Positions 42,349 through 55,218 of a DNA stretch of 64,000 nucleotides are shown here, one piece after another. The notes under the pieces were generated by a model. The model made no database searches. It saw only the letters and a program-made list of their open reading frames with translations, and was not told where the DNA came from. The stretch's first letter is position 1. The number at the start of each line of letters is the position of its first letter. Source of the stretch: Chloranthus sessilifolius (Eukaryota > Streptophyta > Magnoliopsida > Chloranthales > Chloranthaceae); the NCBI GenBank assembly GCA_021018995.1, contig CM037584.1:146275317-146339316 (forward strand), read 5' to 3'. A program made the position numbers and the translations under genes.

Positions 42349-44020
42349 CATGTGTGTGTTGTTGTATATATAGGGGGGTGTCCCCAGTGACAAGTGTAAA
42401 AAGAAATGAAAAGATTTGACATATATAAATATAGAGAGATTCTTTTGGTTTAGATGTACCTGATTGGCTCCTTTCATTTAGTTACCTCTTGTGTCCACTT
42501 TTGCTTCTTAGTTACTTTAGCGCCGTCAACCATCATTAGGTCTTGGATGTTTGCTGAGCTGGCCCAGTGATGGTTGAAGGTTGCTTGCGTATTTGCACAT
42601 GTGAAAGTAATGTTGTCAGTAGTTTTGTTCACCCCCTTGCCAGTTGTGAAGGGGGGTAAGTATCTCAGACCGAAGTCTGATAGCAAAAGATAGATGTGTG
42701 CTCTCTCTTCTTCTTCTTTTTTTTTCTTCTTTTTTTTTCTTTTCTTTTTTCTTTGAAATGAAAATAATGCAACAGCGAAAGGAGATAGCTAGAATAGAAA
42801 TAATATAATAATAAAAATGAAAATGCCCTAGTGTAGGAGCGTGGTAGGATCGGCAGTATGGAATCTTCGGTAGTGCTTTCCGGAGGGTAACTTCATCATT
42901 TCTTATCTTCTTTGTGGGTAAGCCGGCACTTCTAATATGATTCTTCTTCCAATCTAAAAAAAATGCCCTAGCGTCAATATGCAATAGAGCTTTTCCGGGT
43001 TTCACGGTGAGCCCTTTGGGTTTATAAGTAATCATGGGTATTTGGTGAGTTAGTTTTGAAGAAAAAGTTGATCGGTACTGTCACCGAACTAGGGAGGTCT
43101 CTTTGCTTAGGTCTGCTGTATACAGGGATCTATCCTAGGGTGGTGGTCATCCTAACCCATGGTTATTAGAGAGAAGCATGGTATGTATAGTATGCAATTG
43201 CGCTAGTCGTCATTCATCAGTTTTTGATTTCATTTCTTGGAATATCCTGCAAGGCTTCTGATTTATCGTCCAAAAAATAAAAATAGCAAAGGGAGGTAAG
43301 GCTTAGTGGTGCGAGGAGTAGTTTGTATCTAATGCTTTCCAAAAGGGGTAAGTAATAGTCTTTTTCTCAGAGGGATACGGGATGCCATGATCGAGCTCTT
43401 CATCATGTTTCGGCACCATCAAAATCTCATATTCTTTGGTTAGTAGGAGTTTATCCTCCTCCTGCTACCTTACGACGACATCTAGTAGTATGGGGACATC
43501 ATGGGTGCCCTCGCAACTTGCTTATACACTTCTAGTGAAATGACCAGAGATGTCCTCATGGTCTGCTTATTCTTCCCTGAGCTCATTGACATGTTCATTC
43601 GTCGTAATGCTCTCACTCAATTTCTTTTTGGACGTGTAAATGCATATATTTTTTTGAAAGCATCTTACTAGCGTAAGAATAATGAGTTTTGATTGAACCT
43701 AACATCTTTATTTTTTTTTGCTCTAACATCTCCTCCAATGGCGGGAGAAGGGAAATGAGGATCAGGTGTTACTTATGCTTTTGAAAGAGGTTAGATAGGT
43801 CACTAGTCCTTTAATCAAATTGCCCGAGCAAGAAAAGGTGGGCAATAAATCGGAGCTCTTGAGGATATTCTGAGAATTGAAGGCGTACGACCAATGAATG
43901 GGTCGTGACGACTACGGGGGTGACAAGTATAAGTATCTAACCATGGGATGTGACGATCACGAGGTTAAGGGTAATATTTCTTAAGGTACATGGCATTCCA
44001 AGGACTAGGGAGTTCTTCCT
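42349..44020 (-). other. Unassigned right part of element B interior
   Basis: It contains a CT-rich tract (42700-42760) and, on the - strand, fragments of reading frame (42616-43035 and about 43380-43600) without a recognised domain. It could be the tail of the sense-strand pol region, but no integrase or RT motif is visible. It ends where the second A LTR copy starts, at a GGC-TTGAACC junction. Confidence 0.4.
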
Positions 44021-45693
44021 GGCATTGAACCGTTGACTTTCAACGAGGATATGATTTGCTTTGACCTATTTGACTTGGTCAAATCGTCGATGACTATGAT
44101 GGGGCCTCTGACCCATCCACCTTGACTTTGGGTAAACACACCCAATATCCAAAATTCTGAGGACCGATTTCCTAACTCGAACACTGAATAAAAAACTCGA
44201 CCCCATAGAGGCACAAAATACAAACTCGAGAGGTCGACACCTTTAAAAAGGATAAAGAAATACCCAGTTAATTATTGTGGTATCCCAACATAGAAGGCAC
44301 CCCATTATTTGAATTTAGGTGTGACACCCCCTAAGGGTACCAACCATTAATCTAGAGCCCTCATCTTTTGATTATTATAAATCACACCAAATAATCCACT
44401 CGTTATGGGTAAGATCGATGGTGATGATCTAAAGATCACTATCAATGTTGGTGATTGAACACCACCCATCTGATGTGCCATCATAGGGTTGGTCAAACAA
44501 TTGACCTAAATTTGAAGGCCCTAGATAAGCCACGCACACCAGTCGGAGATCTGGTGGTTAGTAAAAGGCCCAAGTTTAGAAGCCCATTAAGTGTATTGGA
44601 TCTGGGTTTAAAGGGGATCTCACGAAGATCTAACCTTAGATCTTAAGAAACCAATACCTAAATGTGTATAGCTGTCCAACACCAAGCCAACCCCTTGGAG
44701 CCACACACAAATCTTGATTTTATAGACCCACTCTAAGTCAATCACCATTAGAAGGGAAGCCATTTTAGTGATCAGGTCTAGCCAACTTAAGACACCTTGG
44801 TGATAAAATCACTTAAGACCCAATAGTTGAGGCCCTATGCTTGACCCGTACACCAAGATGTGTGTACCAATTAGACACTATATTTTGGGCACCTCAATTA
44901 TAAAGCCCTCTTGTTTAGTTGGACCCAGTTCACCTAGGGCCCATTGAAGACAAAATCATTTAGGGCCCATTTGTAATCTGGCCCATGGTTCAAAACCCCT
45001 ATTGTGTGGCCTATGATCGGCCCGTGCACCGAATTCGGTATACCAACCCCACACCAAATCTACTCCACCAAGTGTTAAAGTAAAGACCTCTTTAAACGTT
45101 TTATCTCATTTTGCAAATTGTTGTGAGGAAGGATGAGCCAAGGAGAACCAAGCACCTTCTTCTTCCTTCTTCCGTCTTCTTTGAAACCCGTGCCTCGAAA
45201 GCCACCGTCCCTTGTCCCTCCATTCTTTTGATTTCCATCTCAGAAATCCTTTTTTTCACTAAGCAACTCTTGAAGAAACCCTCTTCCGCCTTCGTTTCCA
45301 GCCATTCGAAAACCGCCCAAAACTCGTGCGAGGACCTCTAATCTGGTTCTCCAACGCGTGAGAATCGCACCATCAATGCCGTCGCGACCGTAGCGAGAGA
45401 TTGAGTCATCGAGTGATCAGGCACGGAGCAACATACCAAATTCTGCCGCAATCAATCCCGACCACTTCAAATCCCACATGTGTGATCTGCAAAGGTAAAT
45501 GTTCAATTGAGGATATGTGAACGTTGATTTGTTAGGACTAGAGTTCATTTCGAAGATTCTGTGCTTCGTGTGATGTATTTCCGAAAGATCGGATGCATGA
45601 GGGGCTTTCTAGCCGATTTACTCCGATCTCCAATGTTTCAGACCTTGCATGCACGATTTTAGAAGGGGAATTTCATGGATTACTCATACACAT

Positions 45694-45740
<47 letters not shown>

Positions 45741-47321
45741 TTAGTGTTGATTTTGTGCTTTGGGAATGGATTTGAGTGAAGTTCGGGGAAGAAAACCGAG
45801 TCCCAAAAAGGTTAGAGTTGCAGGAATTACGCTCGAGCGTACTTGAAACACGCTCGAGCATGACCCCACCTGAAGCGTATGCTCGAGCGGACTTTTTAGG
45901 CCAAAAACTGCTCGGGTAAAACACACTCGAGCGTACCTGTTGGTGCCACTGAATCACGCTCGAGCGTACATGAATCCCGCTCGAGCGTCCATGACACCCG
46001 CTCGGTATTTTGGCTATAACTTGTTGTCCCAAACTCCGATTGACGCAATTGTTGAGGTGTTGGAAAGGGGACAACGAGATCTACAATTTTTATGAATTAA
46101 TGAATTCATGAATCAAACATTTTATAGGTCAAAAAAAATTAGGGGCAAGTAGGGACAAGTTTTACATGGTCTTACATTTATGCGAACTTGTCCTTTTTGC
46201 CCTAGTTTTGAGAAAACTTAAAAAAATTTGACGTGTGATACTTAGTTATTAACATGTAAGTATACGAATGCTTCATAATGTAGGTGAAGGCTCGAACAAA
46301 ATCCACAAGGACTTTCACCATTTTGCGTGACTTTGCGGGATTTCGCAACCGAGGTAGGGGAAACTTTCTCAATCAATGACATTTTTTTTTACTTGAATCC
46401 ATAGATTCGCATGATGTGTTTAATTTGAATATTGATAACGCTTTCGACCGTGAAGAATTTGATTTTTGTTTTGATATTTGCAAAAGTGGTTATATGTATG
46501 ACTTTCAAAATTTTGAATCGAAATCATGTTTTGTTTGGAATTGAAATCAATTGTACCTTTGAAATTCCTTGAAAACTGTTAGCATTGAAAGTCTTGAGTC
46601 TCGAACATAAATTTTACATACATCATTGATTTTAAGCTTCGAATGTGATCACTAGAACTGATGTAGAAAATTGACTTTTGAATTCAGAACTCGTTTCAAA
46701 ATCTGTGAAATATTGAATCCTTGAAATTGTACTTGTATCGAACTACGAACCTTGGACATGGACTTTGCATCCGAATGTGACATAAGAACTAGTAAATCTA
46801 ACCTATATGATATGTACGTGAATGTGAATTGAATCGGCACGATGGGATATCCGTGAATCGAACCGGTACGGCGGTTACACCCTTGAATTGAACTGGCACG
46901 GTGGGATATCCGTGAATCGAATCGGCATGACAGGATATCTGTGAATTGAACCGGCATGGTGGTTACACTCGTGAATTGAACCGGCACTGCGGGATATCCG
47001 TGAATCGAACCGGCACGGTTGTTACACCCGTGAATCGAACCAGCATGGCGTGATATCCGTGAATCGAATCCGTAAAACATGTGTGTGTATGTATAAATCA
47101 AACCTGCACGATGGGATATCCGTAAGTCGAACCGGCAGGGCGGTTACACCAGTGATTCGAGCCGGCACGGTGGGATATCCGTGAATCAAATCCATAAGAC
47201 ATGTGTGTGTATATAAATTGAACCAATCGAGTAATAAACCAGACAAGTTGAAGTGGGCCACTATGGGCAGATTTAAGTATACATTATGGGCCGCTACGAG
47301 CGGATTAGACGTGCATGTGTG
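44021..47321 (+). repeat. Second copy of the left part of the A LTR
   Basis: It aligns with 6641-10034, so it lacks the first 21 bases of the LTR. It has the same order of parts: unique sequence, (AT)n, the GCTCGAGC cluster and the tandem array, ending in GTGTG (47317-47321) before a B LTR. The left junction shares GGC.TTGAACCG with the true A LTR. The two copies differ by scattered substitutions and small indels. Confidence 0.85.
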
Positions 47322-49751
47322 TGTTGGTGTGCGCTTTTTCTGGGTTCCTCTTGGTTCCCGTTGAATCAGTGGCTTCCAATTCTATCCTGGTGGACTCTAG
47401 CGATACAGTATTTAGAATGTTAAAAATAAAGGGGTATTCTAATTTATTGCGATCGCCAGCTGCAGATATTTATCGACGCTGCAACACGTCAATGATCACG
47501 CTTAAGAGCGGGTATGAGTTACTTATATACTGAATCGTCCACGTGCGAACGTCAGCAGCACTCTTTTCCTTGAGTTAGATAGTTTAATTTCCTTTTTATT
47601 TCCCTTTATGGTTATAATTCTGGTCAGTTTAGACTTCCTTGATTCTGTTATGAATTTGATTATATAGGTTTATTCCAATTCGGTTAGGAGTCCAGTTAAT
47701 GTTGATTTCCTAATTCTTTTAAAAGTCTAATTAATATTAGTCTCCTAATACTATTAAAAGTACAGTTAGTTTCAATCTCCTATTGGTACAAGGAGTGCTT
47801 GTGTAATAGTTCTGGTGAAACTCTAATAAATTCAAGCATACTAATTGTATTAAGATTCTGATTAAATCGGGTATAACAATTCTATTGAAATTCTAACTAA
47901 AGCAATTATAACAGTCCTGTTAGAACTCTGATTTGAATGAAAGACTGATTTTATCGAGATTCTAATTTAAGCAAATGAATTAATACTATTAAAATCCAAT
48001 TAGAACGAATAAACTAATTTTTATCAAATCTGATTGAAATAGATAACCTGATTTTATAAAAAATCTCTAATTGAAGCAATGAATTAACTATGCTAAAAAA
48101 ATCTAATTGAAGCAATGAAATTAATTCCATTAAATTGTAATTAAAGCAAGGAATTGATTAATTAAATTCAGATTTAAAGAGATGAATCAGTCATACTAGG
48201 ATTTAAGACACTTAATTAATTAAACATGCTGAAATAAAATAAACTTACTAATCAATTATACTAAAAGTATGGAACTAAAGCAATTACTTAATTCTAAAAT
48301 TCCTAAAAAAAGGGGTTTGGACCCGCTATGCTAAGGAGGATTGGCCTCATTCCTGAGTACCCTATGTAAGCTCCCTTGGGCAAATTGGGTGGCTAGATTA
48401 AAGAAAAATTGATTCTTGGACCGTAAAATAGTATTTTGGGCTTTTCAAAGTTGATTTCAGAATAATAATGATGAGTTAGATTGTAAACTAGAATTATAAA
48501 ACTAGAATTAATATTTAAGATTTTTGAAAGTATAAAAAATAGGGAATTAAAGCTATAATTTAAATTTTGAGGACTGAATTCGGGTCCGAAATCAGGAAAT
48601 CAAGCCGTATGATTAAGGATTGGTTCTGAATCAAAGGATTAGAATCAGAAATTAATGATAGGACTGTTGATCAAGATTTTAGAACTAAATTAAAGTCTAA
48701 GATCGGTATATCGGACCAATAGATTAAGGACTGATTCTAGAAACAGAGAAATAGAATCAGATATATTGAATTTCGGTCCGAAAAGGGTGCTACGGTCGAA
48801 GACTGAAAAAAAAATTAAAATAATAAATAGAATTCCTAGATCTAGAGATTAGAAGCTATGATCGGAAACTAAAATTAACTCCTTACCTAGGGTCTGGACT
48901 GTAGAGGAGAATCATCCGAAGCTCAAAATTTGAATCTCGGGATCATGGCTTGGTCTCTCTCTGTGTTCGTTCTATTCTCGGAGTTATCAAATGTTTGAAT
49001 TCTAAAAAAAAGTCTAAAAAAGTTCACCCAAAAATTCCAAACCCCTGGGTCGAATTGAAGAAAATCTTTTATAGGTTTTTCCTCAATTACGCGCCCAGTT
49101 TTCGACGTTTAACAAAATTACGCGCCTGTTTTCGGGCGCTTAATCACTTTGAGTCGATCACCGACTCAGTGAGCGACCGGCTGACTTGCTCAGCGAGTTT
49201 CTCATTCCTAGCAAAATTACGACTAATTGCGTGGGTGATGGGAGGTGCACAATCTGATTAAGTGTTTACTCATAAGCGCTTAATCAAGGAAACTTAAGGG
49301 TTAAGGGTAGTGAGACTAGATCGGGCGTAGGCCAATTGCACATTGGTTTTGTGGCGCTCAATCTGATCGCGTGCCCAATTTTAGGCGCATGATTGAGTCT
49401 CGAATAGGTCTGAGAAAGGAAGTTTTGTCCGAAAGGGGGACTGATTGCGCGCTTGTGGTGTGGCGTGTAATCTAATTACGCGCGAGGTTTCATGCGCTTA
49501 ATTCGGGGTTGTTCGGGTCTGGTCTCTAGACTGAAATGTAAGACTATTATTTCAGTCTGCATTCTGACTATATACTATTGTTTCAGTATATAGTCTCCCC
49601 ATGTCAGGATCTGAGCCACAGAGCTATTGTTTCAGCCTATGTTAAGCCATGTACTATTGTTTCAGTGCATGGTTCCCATATCGTGGTTTAAAGGTCAAAG
49701 GTTGACCGATCAAAAAATATATTCCAAGAAGGCAAAATGGGGGTCTCTATA
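47322..49751 (-). repeat. Solo LTR of element B with GTGTG on both sides
   Basis: It matches 10035-12459 end to end and is flanked by GTGTG (47317-47321 and 49752-49756). No B interior adjoins it. The right flank continues directly as the right part of the A LTR, so this is a complete insertion reduced to one LTR by recombination. The terminal CA has become TA. Confidence 0.88.
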
Positions 49752-49756
49752 GTGTG

Positions 49757-50668
49757 GACCGCTATGGGCGGATTATTGGTACAATTGTGAACTGCTATGG
49801 GCGGAGTAATCGTACTATTGTCGACCGCTATGAGCGGATTACATGCACACGAATCGAACTTTGACGAGAACATGAACTTGACATTGCTCTCGTTTTGACA
49901 TGAAATGCTTTCGCACTATGATTTTTCGCTTTTGGATAAACGTTTTCGAAATTAGTTTATAGTATGTGATGAAATTTCCTTCAAACTAGTCATGTGAACT
50001 TAAATTGCAAAGTGTGTTTTGACATAAACTCGTCTTTGAAATTAGGCTCAAATTTTGGAATGAAATGTTTTATGAAATTAGTTTTCCATCTTGAATATGA
50101 TAGCCAACTATTGTTTTAATATGAAAAAGGCTTGAAAGTAAACTCTTGTTTTGACCTAAAACAAAATATTTTCTTATTTACAACATTTGAATCTATGAAG
50201 GCATATGATAGAATGTAATTGTTCTTGAGTTTCCCTTACTGAGCTTTGATGGTAGCTCCCCCCTCGACTATACGTCATAGGTTGTAGGTTTGGTTTGGAT
50301 CCGGAGTTTGAGGTGTGTCTTCTACCTTTGATAGATGGAATTTGACTTGACATTAGTCTTGGATCTTTGTGGTTGGACTTGGTAGGTCCGACTGTTTGTA
50401 GAATGGTAGAATTAGCATTTGATGTATATCCTCGTAAATCACTGTTTAGGTGATGGTCGGCCATCACCGGTGGTTTGAATTTGTTAGACCGTGATTGTAT
50501 AAGATAGAACTTTCCATTTTCTGTCATATGTATTACTTGTTCTAATATTTCTGCTTATTGTTGATATACCATGTACACTGTATTTCAAATCGTGATCTGC
50601 GACCCGACGGTCTGGGTTTTCTCATTTGATTTTTTTTTTTAATGTTGGGAAAATTTTGGGCTGTCACA
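49757..50668 (+). repeat. 3' LTR of element A, right part
   Basis: It aligns with 3703-4620 of the 5' LTR: the GACCGCTATGGGCGG array, then unique sequence to GGCTGTCACA. CCCAT follows as the probable right flank. Confidence 0.9.
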
Positions 50669-50679
50669 CCCATCATCCG

Positions 50680-50860
50680 GACCCATCAAGGCCCAATGGG
50701 TCAGACCCATCAAGGCCTAATGGACCATACTCATTGGCCCAATGGGTCAAACCCACCAAGGCCCAATGGGCCAGACCTACCAAGGGCCAATGGCCCAAAC
50801 CCTATAAAGCCTAATGGGCGAAATTTCCTAAGGCCTTATGGCTCAAACCCCTCCAAGTTC
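50680..50860 (+). repeat. Short tandem repeat at the start of element C
   Basis: About seven diverged units of 24-26 bases with the core AAGGCCCAATGGG. It encodes a PNGP-like peptide repeat in one frame, but coding use is unproven. It may be part of the leader of C. Confidence 0.7.
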
Positions 50861-51163
50861 CTTATCCTATACCCAAGCCCAGTAAGGCCCAAACCTTGAG
50901 CCCACATACCCATACTCTCCACAATTCCCTCAATATCTCCCTCACACACAATCCTCCCACCCGACCCAAGACGGAAGCCAGACACCTATCCTCCATCAAC
51001 CCCAATTCACCCATGTCCCTGTATACCAAAGCCATCTCCAAGCTTCCCCCAAACATAGTGGCCCCATCAGGGCCCAACCCAAAAACTAAATTTCACTCAT
51101 CCTATCACTCCACAAAACTTCCCTCACCTCCAATGGTCCCACCCGACACCTATCTAGCCTAGT

Positions 51164-54100
51164 CAATACCAACAAGAAAATCTCACCCTCACTGGATCAT
51201 ATGTAGACCCACAATATGAGGAAGATGAGATCAGGAATAGCGGGGCTTACGCTAGGGCATTTGCTAGCATCAATCCTCCACCCATAATCACCAACCCCTC
51301 GATAGCACAAAGTGAATCAAGGCCGATCGTTGAAAAAATAGCCCCACTATCTAATGAGTCTAAGCAGTTGAAAGAACAATTGGACAAAATCTAGAAGCAG
51401 CTGTTGAAGATGGGTGGAGCCGAAATTCATGCCACAAATTTCTTGGACTTATGTTTAATTGTAGAAGTCCCCTTACTCCCAAAATTTAAAATGCCGGTCT
51501 TTGATAAATATAACAGCACGGGCAACCCCATCGCACACCTCAAGTCCTACTGTGGGGACGTGTTAATATGGGGGGATGAGTGCCTGCTTGTAAAAGTTTT
51601 TCAGAAAAGTCTGACGGGCCTGACCTTGAGATGGGTCACGTCTCTTGAACCGTCCATGATTAAAACATGAAAGGATCTGACCCACTTGTTTCAAGAATAA
51701 TATGTCTATAACATCGACATAGAACTGCGCAAGTCTGATTTGGCCCGATTAAAATAGAAGTCCGATGAGACATTCAGCGATTATCTGGGGAGATGGAGAG
51801 CATTGGCAGTCCAAGTGAAAAAGCAGATACCTGATGAGGAATAAATTGAGATGTTCTCAAGAAATACTCTTCCAATCATCTCAAATTTTTTGGTATACCA
51901 GCAATAATCTAGCTTTGCTGACCTGGTGAGGAACACTAACCGTTGTGAGGACGTAATTAGAGAGGGACGTTTGAGTAAGAATGTGTCTAGTGGGGCCAGT
52001 GGAGTTCGAAAATTCACCGAGCAGAGAAATGAGAGAAGATTAGAGGCAGAGGTATAAGCTATAATGAACACACCACCCAACACCAACAAGGTACCCTTTT
52101 GGTTTGCGACAGCACAGCCGATACCAGCACCAACAAATCCAACTCAAAGGTAGAACAGTGTCCCCTGGGGGGAAATGATCCCTGAGTAGAGAGGGGCCCG
52201 ATATAATCGAATATTCACTCCCTTGGGACAATCCCTAAATGTCCTTTTGCCTTTGTTGGTCGAAAAAGGTTTGGTCACCATACTCCAACCATGACCTCCG
52301 CTGAATCTGCCCCCTAGAGGTTACGATCCCAGCACACATTGTAATTACCACTAGGAACCTAGACACTCAATTGATCGATGCTATCCGTTAAAGCATGTGA
52401 TACAATTCCTCATTGAGGCAGGGAAACTCATTCCCACGACACATCCTTAAGCAAATCAGCACACTAATATCATACAGGCACTGTTCCCCCTGCACTCGTA
52501 GGGAGGAATGGGTCCAAGGGCTACGGTTAATGTATTATAGGAAGAGATGGAAAAGGTCGAACCCTCAGAATATATTCGCATAGTGGAAACTACGATGACT
52601 CATGGTAGTGGAATTAGGAGAGCGAGACCATCGGAGTAGTCGAGCCTTTAAATTAACCGATTATTTCTCGAGCCCTATACCGCAAGCAACACCTTTGGAT
52701 TTAAGGAGGTATTTCCCTACACCCGCGCCCATTTCCCGTGTGGAGTCCAATTTTACTCTACCCCCGCAATACCAAGCATATCCAGCACCAACCCCGATAA
52801 ATTACATGGTGCCCAATTTCGCCCCATCTCCAGCACCAGCCCAATAGAGTTGGCCCGATTTTACCACATCATCATCAGTCCAGCTGCCTCCTGCACCAGT
52901 CAACCACATCTAACCTAACTTTTCCACACCAGCCCCACCGATTCAATCATATGAAGCACTCCCATCTGCCCCATTTCAAATCCCCAGACCAACACATGAT
53001 CCCTATCAGGTCCCACTCGATTGCAGTCAAACGGACATTAATATGGGTTGTCACGCAGAGGGGACAACTGATTTTGTTACTCGATCGGGGAGGATTTCCA
53101 AATAACCTGAGGTATCGGTACCAACCCGGCTGAAAGAGAAGAAAGAACATACTGTGGTACACCCTTTGAAAAAATGAGTAGAGAGCACATATTGGAAACA
53201 CAGTTGAAGAGAATGCCAGCCCACATTACCGTTTGAGACTTGTTAATGACATCTCCTCTCCATTCCCAGGCTTTGATGGGAGAACTAAAAGATACACATG
53301 TGTCCATCCAAGTAACCCCTGATGAGGTGGGGCAAATAATTGGGCATGTTTTAGCCCCCAACGCCATCTCATTTTCAGATGCCAATCTTTCAGATGAGGA
53401 AAATAATCATTCCAAACCCCTCAACATTATAGTGGAAATAGGAAACTTGGTGATTCCATTAGTACTGATAGACAATGGTTCGACATTGAATGTATGCCCC
53501 CTCAGAACGGCAACCAAAATAGGGATTGATCCCTCCACATTCAGGCTAGTCAAAACAAGTACAAGAGGGTTTGATAATACTAGGAGGGAGGTGATAGGAG
53601 AAGTTGATCTTGAGCTCACCATTGGGCCAATGACCTTCTCAATCCCATTCTAAGTCATGGACATCAAGTTCTTCTTCAACCTACTACTAGGACGCCCATG
53701 GCTGCATGAAATCGGGGCGGTTCCCTCAACTCTATACCAACAGCTCAAATTCATATCAGAGCAGAAGTTTATAACAGTCATGGGAGAAGGGCGAGAAGAA
53801 AGAGAGTAAATGGCCCACAACATTGAGAACCTTAAGGTGTTGGATGTACCCCACACGGCTGAGGACACGAACCTTCATAATTTTCAATACGATATATCAA
53901 CAGTAGCACCAGAGTCCTTTGGAAAGGTTATTGAAAAAATCAGAGGAATGGACGCAGCAATGGCCATGCTCCAAAAGTGGGGCTATCAGAAAGGAAAAGG
54001 TTTGGGTCCTCGTTTGCAAGGTAGGAGAGATCTAGTTAGAGCAAAAGGCGGCCAACATGTCAGATTTGGGTTAGGTTATGAGCCCACTGAGGAAGAAGTT

Positions 54101-55218
54101 AAGGAAGCTAAGGAGAAGGCTCGAACCATAGCCGCTACTAAAGCCAAGGGGTTAGACCTGGAAGATGAACCCCGCCCGAGACCTCACATCTGCAACACAT
54201 TCATGAGTGCAGAGGTTGTAAAAATTGATCAGAATGGGGCAACACAGCTGACCCCACACAAGCCGGTGGTCGCTATCTACCCAACTAATCCGCAAATCAT
54301 TTCCCCTGATATGGAAATAGACGTGGCATCCCTATCACTTTTTGAGGAGAAACTCTTACCAATCCAGCCACCCATCCTGAACCATTCCAAACCAGTGTTA
54401 ACCTTTGAGGATCAGGTTTAAGATGGCCCAATGATAAACATAATGGAGGCTGACTCCCAATAGCCATCTCAATTAGCCTCCTCCATTAGAGCAGGTAAAG
54501 GTATGACACCACAGGTGAGGAATTGGGCGTTAATGCCCCTAACTCTGGAAGCATCAAATGGTCGTAAATACGGCACCGGCTTCCCAAAAAGAAACAACCT
54601 TTAAAAAGCGAGGTTAGCTTTTGACAGGCAATACCATGTGAATATGAAGACCCACTTTGTCAAAGGCCCATCTCCGAAGAAAAAGAAAAATCTAAAAAAT
54701 AAAAGAAATATTAAATAATCCAAAAAATTTATCTTTTAAAATTCCTGATAAAATCAAGAAAAATGATGCCTTAATTAAAGAACCCGTCCCACGTGAAATC
54801 AACCCTTTCTTATAGACATACAAGAAGAGGTAGGAGTCACAAGTCTGGATGAGAAAATCTCTGCTAAGGAGCTTCCCAATGATCTCCTTGAATGATACAA
54901 AGATTTTGAGCATGGCCCTACCCTGATCGTTAAAGAAGCAGAGGATGTCAACCTGAGTACAAAGGAGGTTCCTTGAATTACTAAGATCAGAACGCCGCTA
55001 TCCCCCAAGGAAAGAAAAATCATGATTGATTTTCTTCGATCATACCAAAACATCTTCGCATGGTCATATAAGGATATGCCTGGTTTTGACACCGATTTGG
55101 GCAAGCATGAGCTGCCACTATATCCAGATATTAGGCCAGTCAAGCAGAAGTTAAGACTTCTCCAACCTAAGAGGAGGCTGAAAATGAAGGACGATGCCAT
55201 CAAATAGTACAACGCAGG
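51164..55218 (+). pseudogene. Decayed gag-pol of element C, truncated in RT
   Basis: One frame (+2) carries the whole polyprotein. Gag: MPVFDKYNSTGNPIAHLKSY, a FQKSLTG motif, an ETFSDYLGRWR motif and a cysteine-histidine segment near 52320-52440 (C-x2-YH, then RHSIDRC). Protease: active-site region LIDNGSTLNV near 53465, where DNGS takes the place of the usual DSG/DTG. A G-patch segment at about 53920-54060 (WGYQKGKGLGP). RT begins near 55060 (FAWSYKDMPG, LPLYPDIRPVKQ) and is cut at 55218. Stops at 51392, 51698, 51755, 51842, 51905, 52055, 52151 and 52187 are all TAG or TAA at likely Gln codons; 51668 is TGA at a likely Trp. No frameshift is evident between gag and RT. Confidence 0.85.

Larger units (their letters stand above)
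10035..44020 (-). mobile_element. Element B copy 1: Tat-like LTR retrotransposon (- strand), right end lost
   Basis: The left LTR (10035-12459) is followed by an interior that continues past element D to about 44020. The - strand is chosen because the purine tract AAGAGGGGCA abuts the LTR on that strand (12460-12475), a TATA box lies inside the LTR on that strand, and no tRNA-complementary site follows the LTR on the + strand. In this orientation 10035-12459 is the 3' LTR and the PMD gene (+ strand, 38398-42348) is antisense, which is known for extra ORFs of Tat-lineage elements. Gag and pol are not visible in the retained part. The interior breaks off at 44020, where a second copy of the A LTR starts. 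Confidence 0.75.
2353..50668 (+). mobile_element. Element A: gag-only gypsy retrotransposon with LTRs over 4.3 kb, carrying nested insertions
   Basis: The pieces are a 5' LTR fragment 2353-4620, PBS 4623-4634, decayed gag 4972-6038, polypurine tract 6607-6619, and a 3' LTR in two parts: 6620-10034 and 49757-50668. The LTR runs from TGTAAAACCCC to GGCTGTCACA. The tRNA-iMet primer site and the gag type fit chromovirus-like Ty3/gypsy elements. The internal region is only about 2.0 kb and has no protease, RT or integrase, so the element is non-autonomous. Element B and its own insertions, plus a duplicated block, separate the two parts of the 3' LTR. Element F truncates the 5' LTR. Confidence 0.8.
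50669..55218 (+). mobile_element. Element C: Tat-like gypsy element, cut on both sides
   Basis: It has gag, protease, a G-patch segment and the beginning of RT in one + strand frame. The left end adjoins element A and the right end is cut by B copy 2 at 55219. Its LTRs are not in the window. It is the outermost element of the nest, assuming A inserted into it rather than beside it. Confidence 0.75.

Noticed and set aside
42616..43035. 139-codon ORF on the - strand
   Set aside because: No recognised domain, a low-complexity Lys-rich end from the CT tract, and no second copy in the window for comparison. Kept only as part of an unassigned region.
44021..49751. Treating 47322-49751 as the second LTR of B copy 1
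   Set aside because: Its left neighbour is A LTR sequence ending in GTGTG, not B interior, and it has its own GTGTG on both sides. It is a solo LTR in a duplicated block.
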